A stretch of DNA of 64,000 nucleotides from Bombyx mori (Eukaryota; Arthropoda; Insecta; Lepidoptera; Bombycidae), in assembly GCF_030269925.1 (NCBI RefSeq), contig NC_085108.1:7564001-7628000 (forward strand), in the 5' to 3' direction. The position numbers and the translations under genes are program-made. The notes beneath the pieces were generated by a model. The model was not told the origin of the DNA, ran no database searches, and saw only the letters and a list, made by a program, of their open reading frames with translations. Positions 41,915 to 52,085 of the stretch are shown piece after piece; the first letter of the stretch is position 1; every line of letters starts with the position of its first letter.

Positions 41915-43204
41915 CTAGGCTGCACTAAAAGTATCGGGAATGGAATATTTCCACTGTTCCTGTCATATTAAAATCTTTTTAATTGAAAACTCCTTGGTTT
42001 TAAAAATCGAATACCATTTATTTATTTAAAAAAAGATTCTCGGTCTTGTCACGAGGTTTTGTCAAACTTGTTTAGTCGTTGAGAAAATGGAATTGACTCG
42101 AGAAAATTCAAGAGCGATGATTTATTATGACTTTCGAAGTGGTTTAACACAAAAACAGTGTGTTGACCGGATGATTTCTGCATTTGGTGATGAAGCCCCA
42201 TCCAAAACCACAATTTATCGCTGGTTTGCTGAGTTTCAACGTGGACGTGTCAAGCTCAGTGATGATCCCCGTCAAGGTCGTCCAAAAACTGCAGTCACCC
42301 AAGAAAACGTTGATGCTGTGCGTAAGCTGATTGAGGAAGATCGACATGTGACATATCGCGAAATTCAGGCAACTTTAAACATTGGCATGAGTCAAATACA
42401 AATAATCTTGCATGAACAATTAGGTGTAAAAAAGTTGTTTTCCCGATGGATACCGCATTCGCTCTGTGAAGAGCAAAAAGCGGCTCGCGTTACTTGGTGC
42501 GTCAGAACTCTCGAAAGATTCCACGCAGGATCCTCAAATGCTGTATACAACATTGTATCAGGTGACGAATCCTGGATATACGCGTACGAACCCGAAACAA
42601 AAAACCAGTCACAAGTTTGGGTGTTCGAAAATGAGTTAAAGCCAACAAAAATTGTTCGTTCACGGAGTGTTGCAAAAAAAATGGTGGCCACGTTTGTCTC
42701 CAAAACCGGCCATGCTACGACTATTCCTCTTGAGGGACAAAGAACGGTTAATGCAGAATGGTATGCTAGCATTTGTTTGCCACAGGTCGTTTCTGAACTC
42801 CGTAAAGAGAACTGCAACCGCCGCATCATCCTCCATCACGACAATGCGAGTTCTCACACCGCGCACAGAACAAAAGAGTTTTTAGAGCAAGAAAACATAG
42901 AATTATTAGACCATCCGCCGTACAGCCCCGACCTAAGCCCTAATGATTTCTATACTTTCCCTAAAATAAAGAATAAATTGCGTGGACAGAGATTTTCATC
43001 ACCTGAAGAAGCTGTGGACGCCTACAAAACGGCCATTTTGGAGACCCCAACTTCCGAATGGAATGGTTGCTTCAATGATTGGTTCCATCGTATGGAAAAA
43101 TGTGTCAAATTTCGCGGAGAATACTTCGAAAAGAAATAAGTACATTTTTAAATAGTAATGTTGTGTCACTTCGTTAATTCCCGAAATTTTCAGTGCCGCC
43201 CTCG
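41915..43204 (+). mobile_element. Intact mariner element, copy 3
   Basis: Unit 3 copy with the same terminal repeats and TA duplications as copies 1 and 2. Confidence 0.88.
42087..43139 (+). CDS. Mariner transposase, intact, copy 3
   Basis: 350 aa, identical to copies 1 and 2. Three complete source genes in 9 kb would raise transposase dosage if the locus is transcribed; no promoter beyond the element's own 5' region can be identified. Confidence 0.92.
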   Translation: MELTRENSRAMIYYDFRSGLTQKQCVDRMISAFGDEAPSKTTIYRWFAEFQRGRVKLSDDPRQGRPKTAVTQENVDAVRKLIEEDRHVTYREIQATLNIGMSQIQIILHEQLGVKKLFSRWIPHSLCEEQKAARVTWCVRTLERFHAGSSNAVYNIVSGDESWIYAYEPETKNQSQVWVFENELKPTKIVRSRSVAKKMVATFVSKTGHATTIPLEGQRTVNAEWYASICLPQVVSELRKENCNRRIILHHDNASSHTAHRTKEFLEQENIELLDHPPYSPDLSPNDFYTFPKIKNKLRGQRFSSPEEAVDAYKTAILETPTSEWNGCFNDWFHRMEKCVKFRGEYFEKK

Positions 43205-43429
43205 TACTTGAAAACATATGTCAATTTATCGAAATAATAGGGGTTAAAGTATGAAATTACCTACCGTTTTATTGTAATAGATGCTTCGAATTGACATAGG
43301 ACCTTCATGATTTGAGATTTTTGAGCGAAACTTTTTTCAAATTGTTTCTATAAGGTTCTTCTTTTAAAAAATGTGCAACATTCGATTATAGACTTTCAGT
43401 TGTTTTTTTATTCAGCTTAGACAAGAAAG

Positions 43430-44716
43430 ATGGATACTTGGAAAATTCGGGTGATTTTTGAATACGACGCGGAACTAACGCTGCAGAATCTGCTCGCGAT
43501 ATCAATGTTGCGCTTGGAGAGGGGACTGCTAATGAACGCACCGTGCGATTTTGGTTTAAACACTTTCGTGATGGAAATTTTGATTTGAAGAACGAACCAC
43601 GTGGAAGACCGCCCACACATGTGAATAACAAAATGAATTGAAAGAGATGGTGGAAGCCGATCCGAGCCAAACTACCCAGGAATTAGCGGCATGGTTCAAC
43701 GTTACCTTACCAACAATATTGACTCATTCGCGTCAAATCAATAAAATAAAAACAAATATGAAAAATGGGTGCCTCATGATTTGACTGATCTGCAGAAAGA
43801 AACGCGTGTTGAAACATGTGTTGCTTTGTTGAATCGATACAGAAATGAAGGAATATTAGATCGAATTGTGACATGTGATGAAAAGTGGATTCTTTACGAT
43901 AACCGTAAGCGAAAATGCAATGGCTGACCCCGGGTCAAACGCCGCAACAGTGTCCTAAAGCAAAGCTTACAAATAAAAAGGTAACGGTAACTGTTTGGTA
44001 GTCTCAGCATGGTGTTATTCACTATAGCTTTCTCCGATCTGGTCAAGCAATAACGGCAGATATCTACTGTGCCGAATTGCGAACAATGATAGCAAAACTT
44101 GCAGTAAAACAGCCCCGAATCATGAATCGATCTTCACCATTATTGTTCCATGATAACGCGAGACCTCATACAGCACGAGAAACCGTTTTAACTCTACAGG
44201 AACTGCAATTAGAAACCATTCGTCTCCCTCCGTATTCGCGAGACCTTGCTCCAACGGACTACCATTTTTATCGTGAATTTGGACAATTTTCTACGTAATA
44301 AAAAGCTTTCTTCCCAGGAGGCAGTACAAAATGCTTTCACACAGTTTGTAGAATCTAGATCACCAGAGTTCTATCGCAAAGGCATAAACAAGGGCGGATC
44401 CAGCTTTGGCGCCAGGAGGGGGTCACATAGTCAAATTTAGATGCGTTCGTTCCCAAACGTTTGCCATTATACAAAGTTAATATATTATATTAAATGAATT
44501 AAATATTGAAGGTATGTAGTTACATAAAATCTGTATGGTGACAAAATATATAAATAAAATCATTATATTCAATTAGTGGTCCACCTAAGTCCTGGAACCA
44601 GCTCAGGGGGTGGTCATGACCCCCATGACCGCCCCCCGGATCCGCCATTGGGCATAAATGACCTTACTATTAGATGGCAGCAATATATAGATAATAATGG
44701 TAGATATTTTGATTAA
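43430..44716 (+). pseudogene. Second mariner transposase relic, unit 3
   Basis: Unit 3 copy of the relic at 35456, unchanged. Confidence 0.8.
44389..44650. mobile_element. hAT-type MITE in mariner relic, unit 3
   Basis: Same MITE and same 8-bp duplication in unit 3. Confidence 0.85.
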
Positions 44717-44915
44717 ATAAATATTCGAGTTTAATAACGACGTAAATAGACATTTAAATTTATGTATATAGGACCGTCAATATTGATAATATTGAACATA
44801 ATATGAATACAATGGGCCTTACACTACTTCCAAACTACATTTTTAAATATGTTGAAATTTAGCTTGTTTATATTATTTTGCTAGCGGTCGTTACCTTGTC
44901 TTGAAAAAATCTAGG

Positions 44916-45238
44916 TTTTTTTTTAATTGTTTTGACGGGTGGACGAGCTCACAGCCCACCCGGTCTTAAATGGTTACTGGAGCCCATAGACATCCACAAC
45001 GTAAATGCGCCACCCACCTTGAGATATTAGTTCTAAGGTCTCAAGTATAGTTAACACGGCTGCCCCACTCTTCAAACCGAAACGCATTACTGCTTCACGG
45101 CAGAAATAGGCAGGGGTGGTGGTACCCACCCGCGCGGACTCACAAGAGGTCCTGCCACCAGTAGATCACAAGAGGTCCTACCACCAGTATCACAAGAGGT
45201 CCTACCACCAGTATCACAAGAGGTCCTACCACCAGTAA
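44916..45238 (-). mobile_element. Bm1-type SINE, right parent of the triplication
   Basis: Same polyA-side sequence as the hybrids, then CCCACCCGCGCGG instead of CCTACCCATGCGG. Its outer end carries extra copies of a 24-bp motif (see 45140-45238). Confidence 0.85.
45140..45238. repeat. Four tandem copies of a 24-bp SINE segment
   Basis: TCACAAGAGGTCCTACCACC plus AGTA is repeated four times (the first copy has GCC for ACC and an extra GA). It is the ordinary outer end of a truncated Bm1, which is single in all other copies here. Confidence 0.85.
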
Positions 45239-45491
45239 GGGTACTCCTGGTACTTCCACGTGTAGGGGAACCAGACTTACGTTAACCTACCCGGATAGCG
45301 ATTATCTTAAATAATGATGTTAGCGTTTTTACGATAAAAATTTTAAAATGGCCACATCATAAAATAAAAATAACACAGACAATCAGCTTTTGATCGTGAG
45401 CAAAACATGATACGCAGAGCTGTCGAACTCAACTTTATTTCACGTGATGACTATCAAAATCGTAACGTCAAAATGTAACATTTAACTTTCA

Positions 45492-45914
45492 CTAGAGGTC
45501 CCGCAGTAGTCGAAATTCGACTATAATTAATTGGAATTGTAAGTTTGTACACTATTATGATTGTAATTTATACTTCTATAATCACAAATTTCGCCAAGAC
45601 TACACTATAAAAAATATTAACAAAGACAAACAATATTTAATCTATTCTCAATTTGACAACAGACGTCAAGAACAAAAGTTTGACAATAAATAGTATGCAT
45701 GCGTGTGTGCGTCAAATACATGGTATGTAGTGTGTGTAATGTTTTCTTTATTGATTTAATGTATCTTTTATGCATTATTTTTAAAAAATATTAGCATTGT
45801 GCACTTCTTCTCTATATTCTCTATAAGTATGGAAAATTTCATACTCCTCCGTCCGCCCAATTTTCGTAAAAAGTGATACCTACAAAGTTTTTGCTTCACG
45901 TATTAATATAGAGA
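45492..45914 (-). mobile_element. Non-autonomous Helitron, family A
   Basis: A then CTAGAGGTCCCGCAGTAGTC, hairpin AGTCGAAATTCGACT; right end CACGTATTAATATAGAGA then T. Confidence 0.75.
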
Positions 45915-46224
45915 TTCCAATTCTTTGCGTTAAATCCGTTATTAGTGGGCGTCAATTATGGAGAGTAGAAGTAAGGAGCACCATCTCTGTATATTAAAAG
46001 TGTCCGCTGAACTGGAGCTAATTAAGGTGGCGCCACAGTAGCAAGTGGAAAGATTTAAAAAGCGCCTTAAACTATTCGAGTAGGATATAAATTAAGAAGG
46101 AAAAAAACACTTACTACGTAAATACCAAGTAATAAAAATAAATAGGTAGTTAAGATTTTAAATACTGCATATTTTTTAACGCACTAAAAATATTAAAATT
46201 TTCAACCCACCATAATTCACTGCT

Positions 46225-47552
46225 TTTTTTTTCCTACCTAAGTTGATAGCCATGAGAGGCCTCTCAGCGTAACCCTAACAAGTATCTGAGCTTACGGGGC
46301 TCAAACTTGACGAAGTTGCTAACACTAACCCTAGCAAGGGCAGTGTTTCGCAGAATCTACCACCGGATCGAAAAGCCGACCCACTGAGAAGATCTGGCGA
46401 GAAACTCAGTGGGCTGTGTCTGTGGGTTCATTTACCCGTCGAGCCCTTCGTTGCAAGCGACGGGTTCGCCGAGAATGACGGACGAGGCCAGCTAGTACCT
46501 AAGTACCTAAAAGCGCCGTTAGGATCTGGAGGATCCGAAATGACGTGTTTTGGGCCTCGTCGACTGTTTATCATTTGGTCCGCAGGATCGGGAATGTAGT
46601 TACCGACGGCCACTATGAGAGGATTCTCGTGTCGTGCCGCTTTTTGGAAATGGCGCACTGATGCCGACTGTAGATACTTACTGATGGACTCTAGGTCCAT
46701 GTCGTCATAGAGGTTCACATTTTCATGTACCACAGAGCTCCGACGGCTATCCTGCAAAAACAGGATTGTATGTTTTGAAGGGGCTTCAGGCCGCGTGAGC
46801 GAGCACTACACTTGCATAGTTCATGACCGGACGTATGCAAGTTTAGTAGAGTGTCACCTTATTTCGAAGGGACAATTTACTTCTCTTGCAAATCATCGGA
46901 TAGAGGCGTCCTAGTATGAACGCGGCTCGGTCGCGTACCGACTTAACGTGGAGGCGGAATGTCACTCCTTTATCGAGGGTCACGCCTAGATACTTGACCT
47001 TTGAGGCCCGCGGTATAGACTGGTCAAAAAGAGCGATGAGGCGAATGGGGGAGGTATTTACGCGCCTATTGGGGAGTGGGCTGCTCGAAGTGGTATTCGG
47101 AGGGTGACCTCTTTTGAATAGCACCGTTGTGCTTTTCGTGGGGATGATGTCGATGCGCCACTACCGGAACCACTGTCCCATAGTGGTTGCTCCGGTCTGG
47201 AGTCGCCGATGCAATAACGACTTCTTCCTACACGAGTAGTAGATAGCCGTGTCATCGGCGTAGAGCCCTAGATGGGTTTTCGGAGATCGGGGTATATCGT
47301 TGATATATAAACTAAACAGTAACGGGGAGAGGGCGGAGCCTTGCGGGACTCCGGCTGTTATATGACGGGGGTGAAAGCGGGTTCCCTCGACTCGATATCG
47401 GAACGAACGGTTCGACAAGTAGTATCGTATGATGAGTACGAGTCTGTCTGGCACTGCCGTGTTATACACTTTGTATATCAAAACGTTGTGCCAGACTTTG
47501 TCCAACGCCTTCGCAATATCGAAGAAGAGGGCTCCGGTCGGGATGGGTAATT
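46225..47552 (-). pseudogene. 5'-truncated jockey (BMC1-like) LINE
   Basis: Minus-strand RT pieces in order: KVWHNVLIYKVYNTAVPDRL (after a motif A FFDIAKALD in another frame), GVPQGSALSPLLFSLYINDI (motif B), LGLYADDTAIYYS (motif C), SKVKYLGVTLDKGVTFRLHV, RDRAAFILGRLYPM and KAARHENPLIVAVGNYIPDP. Several frameshifts. The 3' UTR ends at a T run near 46225. Fingers and endonuclease are missing. Confidence 0.88.
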
Positions 47553-48045
47553 CAATCTGTTTAAAACTACTATATTCATATAATATCCACTTCCTACACT
47601 AGCGCTATTTTGGTGAATCTTCCAACAATAGCTTGCGTTTACAGGCGGACCCTTTTTCAAATTGTCCCCTAAACAAGATGGTGCTTCTTACCACTACCCT
47701 CCATAACGCCAATGTCACAAAAGGAGTATTTATGCCAAATTTAAAGTATTGAGTGGATAGTTTCGTGGATAGTAAGTTTTGTATATAAATATTTTTATTT
47801 AATTTTGACATAAAATGTCGAAAATGGGGTCAACGGTCTCAATCAAGAGGCCTGCCTCGGCCTCAATTCAACATTGAGTTAGATAGTATTATCGAATCCA
47901 TAAATTAAAATTTCACACTCAAATAAAAATAACAATTAATATTTAAATAACAGATTATTTACATACTACATATTATATGCCTGATACAATATTTGTTCAA
48001 AGAAAAAAGGAATTGAATTTAGTAATATTGATAACAATGTGTTTC

Positions 48046-48053
48046 TATAAAAG
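48046..48053 (+). promoter_or_regulatory. TATA box of short-peptide gene 1
   Basis: TATAAAAG sits 73 bases before the ATG. A TTCAGG initiator-like site lies about 20 bases downstream, and the first T to a start near 48075 gives normal TATA spacing. Confidence 0.6.
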
Positions 48054-48118
48054 ACCGCGAAAATAATTCAGGAGACAATTCGACATCTCTATTCACATTG
48101 AATACGCACGAAAAAAAC

Positions 48119-48612
48119 ATGAAACTCTCAAAGGTGAGTTTAAACTTAATTTATATTACTGAAGACCGGCACTCTTTCTACTCTGTGCGGTATCTTCCAA
48201 GGGGAAATAACTCATTCATCATTTTATCATCATTCTCCTGCCCTGGAGGTTAAATTCGTGTGATGCGTGTAATACGGCAGGTAGGCAGCGACTTGGCTGT
48301 GCCCCTGGCATTGCAGAAGTCCATGGGCGACGGTAACCACTCTCCGTCAGGTGGGCCGTATGCTCGTCTGCAAGGGCAATAAAACAACACTAGATTCATA
48401 GCATTCTCTTCGGTTTTCGCTAAGCCGTCTAAGCTTTTTTAAATTCATAGCGCTGAATGGGAAGTGGAATATTTTTTGATTCGTTTTTGTTTCAGTTCCT
48501 GGTTTTCTTGATGGCCCTTGTGAGTTTCGGCCAGGTCCAAGGCAAGAAGACAAGTAGCGACCGCTCCTCCGACCAAACCGTACTCAACGTTGTAATAAAA
48601 TTCTTGGGATGA
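48119..48612 (+). CDS. Short secreted peptide 1 (43 aa), two exons
   Basis: I do not recognise this gene. Exon 1 codes for five residues (MKLSK, 48119-48133) and is followed by a GTGAGT donor. Exon 2 (48496-48612) starts after TTTCAG in the same phase (0) and ends in TGA. The 43-aa product has a signal peptide of about 21 residues (hydrophobic FLVFLMALVSF, ending GQVQG), then a 22-residue mature part beginning KKTSSDRSSD and ending NVVIKFLG. There are no cysteines. The terminal Gly could serve as an amide donor, though this is inference. A TATA box precedes the gene. Intron 1 (362 bp) holds a LINE 3' tail (48281-48390). A paralogue with the same exon structure and ending lies at 55384-57738. 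The mature part is too short for a known fold; antimicrobial, neuropeptide or structural roles are all open. Confidence 0.7.
48281..48390 (+). mobile_element. CR1-like LINE 3' tail in short-peptide gene 1 intron
   Basis: GGCAGGTAGGCAGCGACTTG to AAGGGCAATAAAAC. Confidence 0.75.
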
Positions 48613-48699
48613 ACATAAATGTTGTTGTTTCAATTTTACTATAATTACCTATCGTTCAAATTTAAATTCACTGTTCATATTCTTAAAGTCTTTCAGTAC

Positions 48700-50200
48700 A
48701 TATCAATTTAACCCAGAGATTGATGGAGTAGCAATAGGTAGCTCTGGTGTTTCCGTGGTTGCAAATTTATGGATGAGGCATTTTGAAAATCGGGCAATTT
48801 TAACCTTTCTCTATTACCTTGAAGTCGTGGAATAGATACTAAGATAATGGTCTTTTGAATAGTGGAGAATGGACAAAAAGCTGTTGATAGGAGTCCGGAA
48901 CATCTCAACAGCTGTCACAACAATAAGTGGTTCACTATTGAGACTGAAAAAGGAACTACCTTGCCGTTGATATGGAGGCTAGAAGAATCGGAACCCCGGA
49001 CCACGCAATAGCCCGACAAATACTCGCGAACTCACGTCACCATCCACGTAATCTAAATAGAATAAATAGCCATAGTAAATTCTATTTCCAATCGCGCTAA
49101 TCTTTTTTTTTTACCTATTCGCTGGTAGCCTAAGGGGCTATTCTATGCCCGGACGGGTAGTTGAGCTCACGGGCTCAACCTTAGAAAATTTGCTAACACT
49201 AGCCCTAGCAAGAGCAGTACTTCGCAGAGTATACCAGGGGATCGCGACCCACTGAGAAGATCCGGGAAGAAGCTCAGTGGGCTGTGTCTATGGGTTAGTT
49301 CGCTCGTCGTAATCGACGAGTTTCGACGAGGACAGTGACCGGTGCTTGAGAGGCCTAAAGGCACCGAGAGTGAATCCGGGTGAACCGGCAAGACATGATT
49401 CGGGCGACGGCGGCGTTGTGTTGCCCTGTCGCGGTAGGATAATACCCTCATCACTTATGTGACGAGCCACACCCAGCTGATGAACTTAAGCATGTTACAG
49501 TGCAATGACTGTTGTTTGAACGTTGCCAATCGCTGACAAAACAAGTAGCGTCCGTTAAAAGATCGTCTACTAAGTCAACCGCTCTAGCGTATCTTAAGGG
49601 TGTGACAGTTTAGATACAAAAGATGGTAAGAGTAAATGTGACGTAAAAACTGCTTTTCCTGCCTAAAAGATAGCTCCTCTGTAGCACCCTGGTATCTACA
49701 GAACGGTCTGCGGCTGTGGCGAGGCTTACATTGGCCAAACTAAACGCAGGGTACTGTTATAATATCCGATTACAACATGGTCAATATAAAGTAAGCTGCT
49801 GACCTAGCCTCAGTTGTTTACTTCGTTTCTAAGTAATGACGCAAATCAAAAGTTTCGTCAGCATTTCCGTAACCACAGAAAGGCAGATCGATTTGAAACC
49901 TCGTTGTGGACACTTATCTAAAACATGACAAACTTGTACTTTCTTATAATAAAATTACTTTTTTTCCAGTTTCTGTAAAAAGTGTTTTTTTTAAAAAGTC
50001 TCCATCATCCCACCCCGTAACAGTGGTGTCAGAAGTGGGATGGTGTGGTAGACTCGCGAAATATCAAATTTAAACACGTGTCCACGCCGCCGCATATCAC
50101 ATAAAAAGTCGCATCTCTCAGCTCGGATAAAAGAGCACATCACTATTAAAACGCATTGGAAGCTGGCTATTACTGAACACACATTGAAGTCCAGGCCTAA
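48700..50200 (+). pseudogene. Penelope-like element relic
   Basis: EIDGVAIGSSGVSVVANLWM at about 48716 resembles the RT motif before the palm of Penelope elements. At 49690 GIYRTVCGCGEAYIGQTKRR matches a GIY-YIG endonuclease start (GIY and YIG both kept). Frames are broken and a jockey-like LINE end sits between them. Confidence 0.6.
49103..49480 (-). mobile_element. Jockey-like LINE 3' end
   Basis: T run, then TACCTATTCGCTGGTAGCCT, core and the CCGGTGCTTGAGAGGCCTAA segment. Interrupts the Penelope relic. Confidence 0.65.
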
Positions 50201-50207
50201 CCATTAG

Positions 50208-50454
50208 GACCTCTTGTGAGTCCGCGCGGGTGGGTACCGCCACCCTGCCTATTTCTGCCGTGAAGCAGTAATGCGTTTCGGTTTGAAGGGTAGGGCAGCC
50301 GTTGTAACTATACTTGAGACCTTAGAACTTATATCTCAAGGTGGGTGGTGCATTTACGTTGTAGATGTCTATGGGCTCCAGTAACCACTTAACACCAGGT
50401 GGGCTGCGAGCTCGTTACCCACCTAAGAAATAAAAAAAAATAAAAAAAAAAAAC
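50208..50454 (+). mobile_element. Bm1-type SINE
   Basis: 5'-truncated with a long A-rich tail. Confidence 0.85.
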
Positions 50455-50725
50455 ACTGAACGTCACTATATGCTGGGACTTGTTAAAGAAGCAATTGAAA
50501 TAGCCAAATGTTAAATTTACACCGAGGTAATGAGTGCAGGCAATCAATATAGTGGAATCCAGTCGTTAATGCTAGTTACATTAATGGTGTTTAGTAAAAA
50601 AAACCTCAACGCGAGTCGATCGCTCTTTCACACATAAATTCAATAACATCTTTCTGCTTGTCTCTTTCTGCTGCGATGTCCTAGTCGCTCAAATTACAAG
50701 ATATCAAACGTAATAGAAGTATTTC

Positions 50726-50960
50726 TGGTGGTAGGACCTCTGGTGAGTCCGCAAGGGTAGGTACCACCATCCCGCCTATTTCTGCCGTGAAGCAGTAATG
50801 CGTTTCGGTTTAAAGGGTGGGGCAGCCGTTGTAATTATACTGAGACCTTAGAACTTATATCTCAAGGTGGGTGGCGCATTTACGTCGTAGATATCCGTGG
50901 GCTCCAGTAACCACTTAACACCAGGTGGGCTGTGAGCTCATCCACCCATCTAAGCAATAA
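50726..50960 (+). mobile_element. Bm1-type SINE
   Basis: 5'-truncated; ends TCTAAGCAATAAACAAAA. Confidence 0.85.
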
Positions 50961-51257
50961 ACAAAATTTACATTCTTTCAATACAAAAATGACAAAGGAT
51001 ATCCTAATGAAGTGTTGTGGTCAACCGCAAATCACCTCTGAGAGAAATGAAAGAGCAACCATTTATTAACACAAAAATTTTATTAATTTTTCTGCCATCT
51101 CCTGTTCACGGCTCTGGACTGTTTGGTCTAATCCGTGTACGGCTGCAGCTCCGCCCTGGACGATTTTCACGAAAGCGATCACGAGAATTAGGAACTGTAA
51201 CGAAATTTTCATTTATTTTCATTATTGCTATAAGACATGAGCTCTAAGTCTAATTCG

Positions 51258-51432
51258 GTCTGAAGGGTAGGGCAGAGTAGCCGTTGTAACTATACTGAGA
51301 TCTTAGAACTTTTATCTTAAGGTGGGTGGCGCATTTACGTTGTAGGTGTCTATGGGCTCCAGTAACCACTTAACACCAGGTGGGCTGTGTGCTCGTCCAT
51401 CCATATAAGCAATAAATTTTTTTTTTTTTTTA
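51258..51432 (+). mobile_element. Bm1-type SINE, strongly truncated
   Basis: Starts at GGTCTGAAGGGTAGGGCAGA; tail turns into a T run. Confidence 0.8.
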
Positions 51433-51485
51433 ATACAACTTCTGCCCCGCCTCATTTTTCAAAACCGCATTACGTTTTTCTTATT

Positions 51486-51640
51486 TTTCCTACCAAAGCT
51501 AATAGCCTTGAGAGGTTGCTTCAGCGTAATCGTAACAAGTAGGTGAGGTCGTGGGGCTCAATCCTGACCATTTTTCTAACACTAACCCTAGCAAGAGCAG
51601 TGCTTCGCAGATTCTACCACTGCGGCTGTGTCTGTGGGCC
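51486..51640 (-). mobile_element. Jockey-like LINE 3' fragment
   Basis: TACCAAAGCTAATAGCCTTG to GGCTGTGTCTGTGGGCC, core deleted; runs directly into a SINE piece. Confidence 0.6.
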
Positions 51641-51718
51641 GCATTACTGCTTCACGGCAGAAATAGGAAGCGCGATGGTACATACGCGTCCGTGCTCACA
51701 AGATGTTCTACCACCTGT
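51640..51718 (-). mobile_element. Bm1-type SINE fragment
   Basis: GCATTACTGCTTCACGGCAG to TGTTCTACCACCTGT. Confidence 0.7.
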
Positions 51719-51889
51719 CAACTGAAGGCTACATGCCTATAATAAATACTCTATTACTTCAAAATAAATAGTTCTCAAAGACTCTTCAAGTTGATATGAT
51801 TATTGGGACTTCATTGAGAAATGTCTGGCTTATCTACAGTAAAACCTCTTTATTATTTATTAAAGCTACTTATAAATAGAAAATCTGTG

Positions 51890-52085
51890 TTAGCTCACCG
51901 CCAGTTGGCAGCGTTCCCAGAAGGCTGGCAGCATTTCCACGCTGGATAGCAATGCTAATTGTTTGTGCAAAATACGTACCGGCCTTCTGGTCTCCTGAGG
52001 CTTCAAATACTTTTTTTTAAGGTCCTTAAAAAAACTTTTAGCAGATGGACCACAGGGGCCCAAAGTTTCTATCCCAAATGGAACA
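51890..52085 (-). pseudogene. Retroelement coding fragment
   Basis: Minus-strand pieces FVPFGIETLGP and IAIQRGNAASLLGTL-like resemble the C-terminal region of a widespread LINE group; frame broken. Confidence 0.45.

Larger units (their letters stand above)
33152..45112. repeat. Tandem triplication, three 3,987-bp units
   Basis: Units are 33152-37138, 37139-41125 and 41126-45112. All protein-coding content and even the 15-A run (33342, 37329, 41316 region) are identical between units. Each unit runs from the 3' part of one Bm1 SINE, through a jockey-like LINE end, an intact mariner, a mariner relic with a hAT-type MITE, to the 5' part of another Bm1. The crossover lies in the 14-bp stretch GGGGTGGTGGTACC shared by the two SINEs. 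See the findings for the parent and hybrid comparison. An assembly artefact cannot be excluded from sequence alone. Confidence 0.9.

Noticed and set aside
45140..45238. CRISPR-like direct repeats
   Set aside because: Repeats are adjacent without spacers and are the end of a SINE; the genome is eukaryotic.
50020..50045. LTR-retrotransposon primer-binding-like sequence GGTGTCAGAAGTGGGAT
   Set aside because: No LTR pair or gag/pol sequence nearby, so it cannot be supported.
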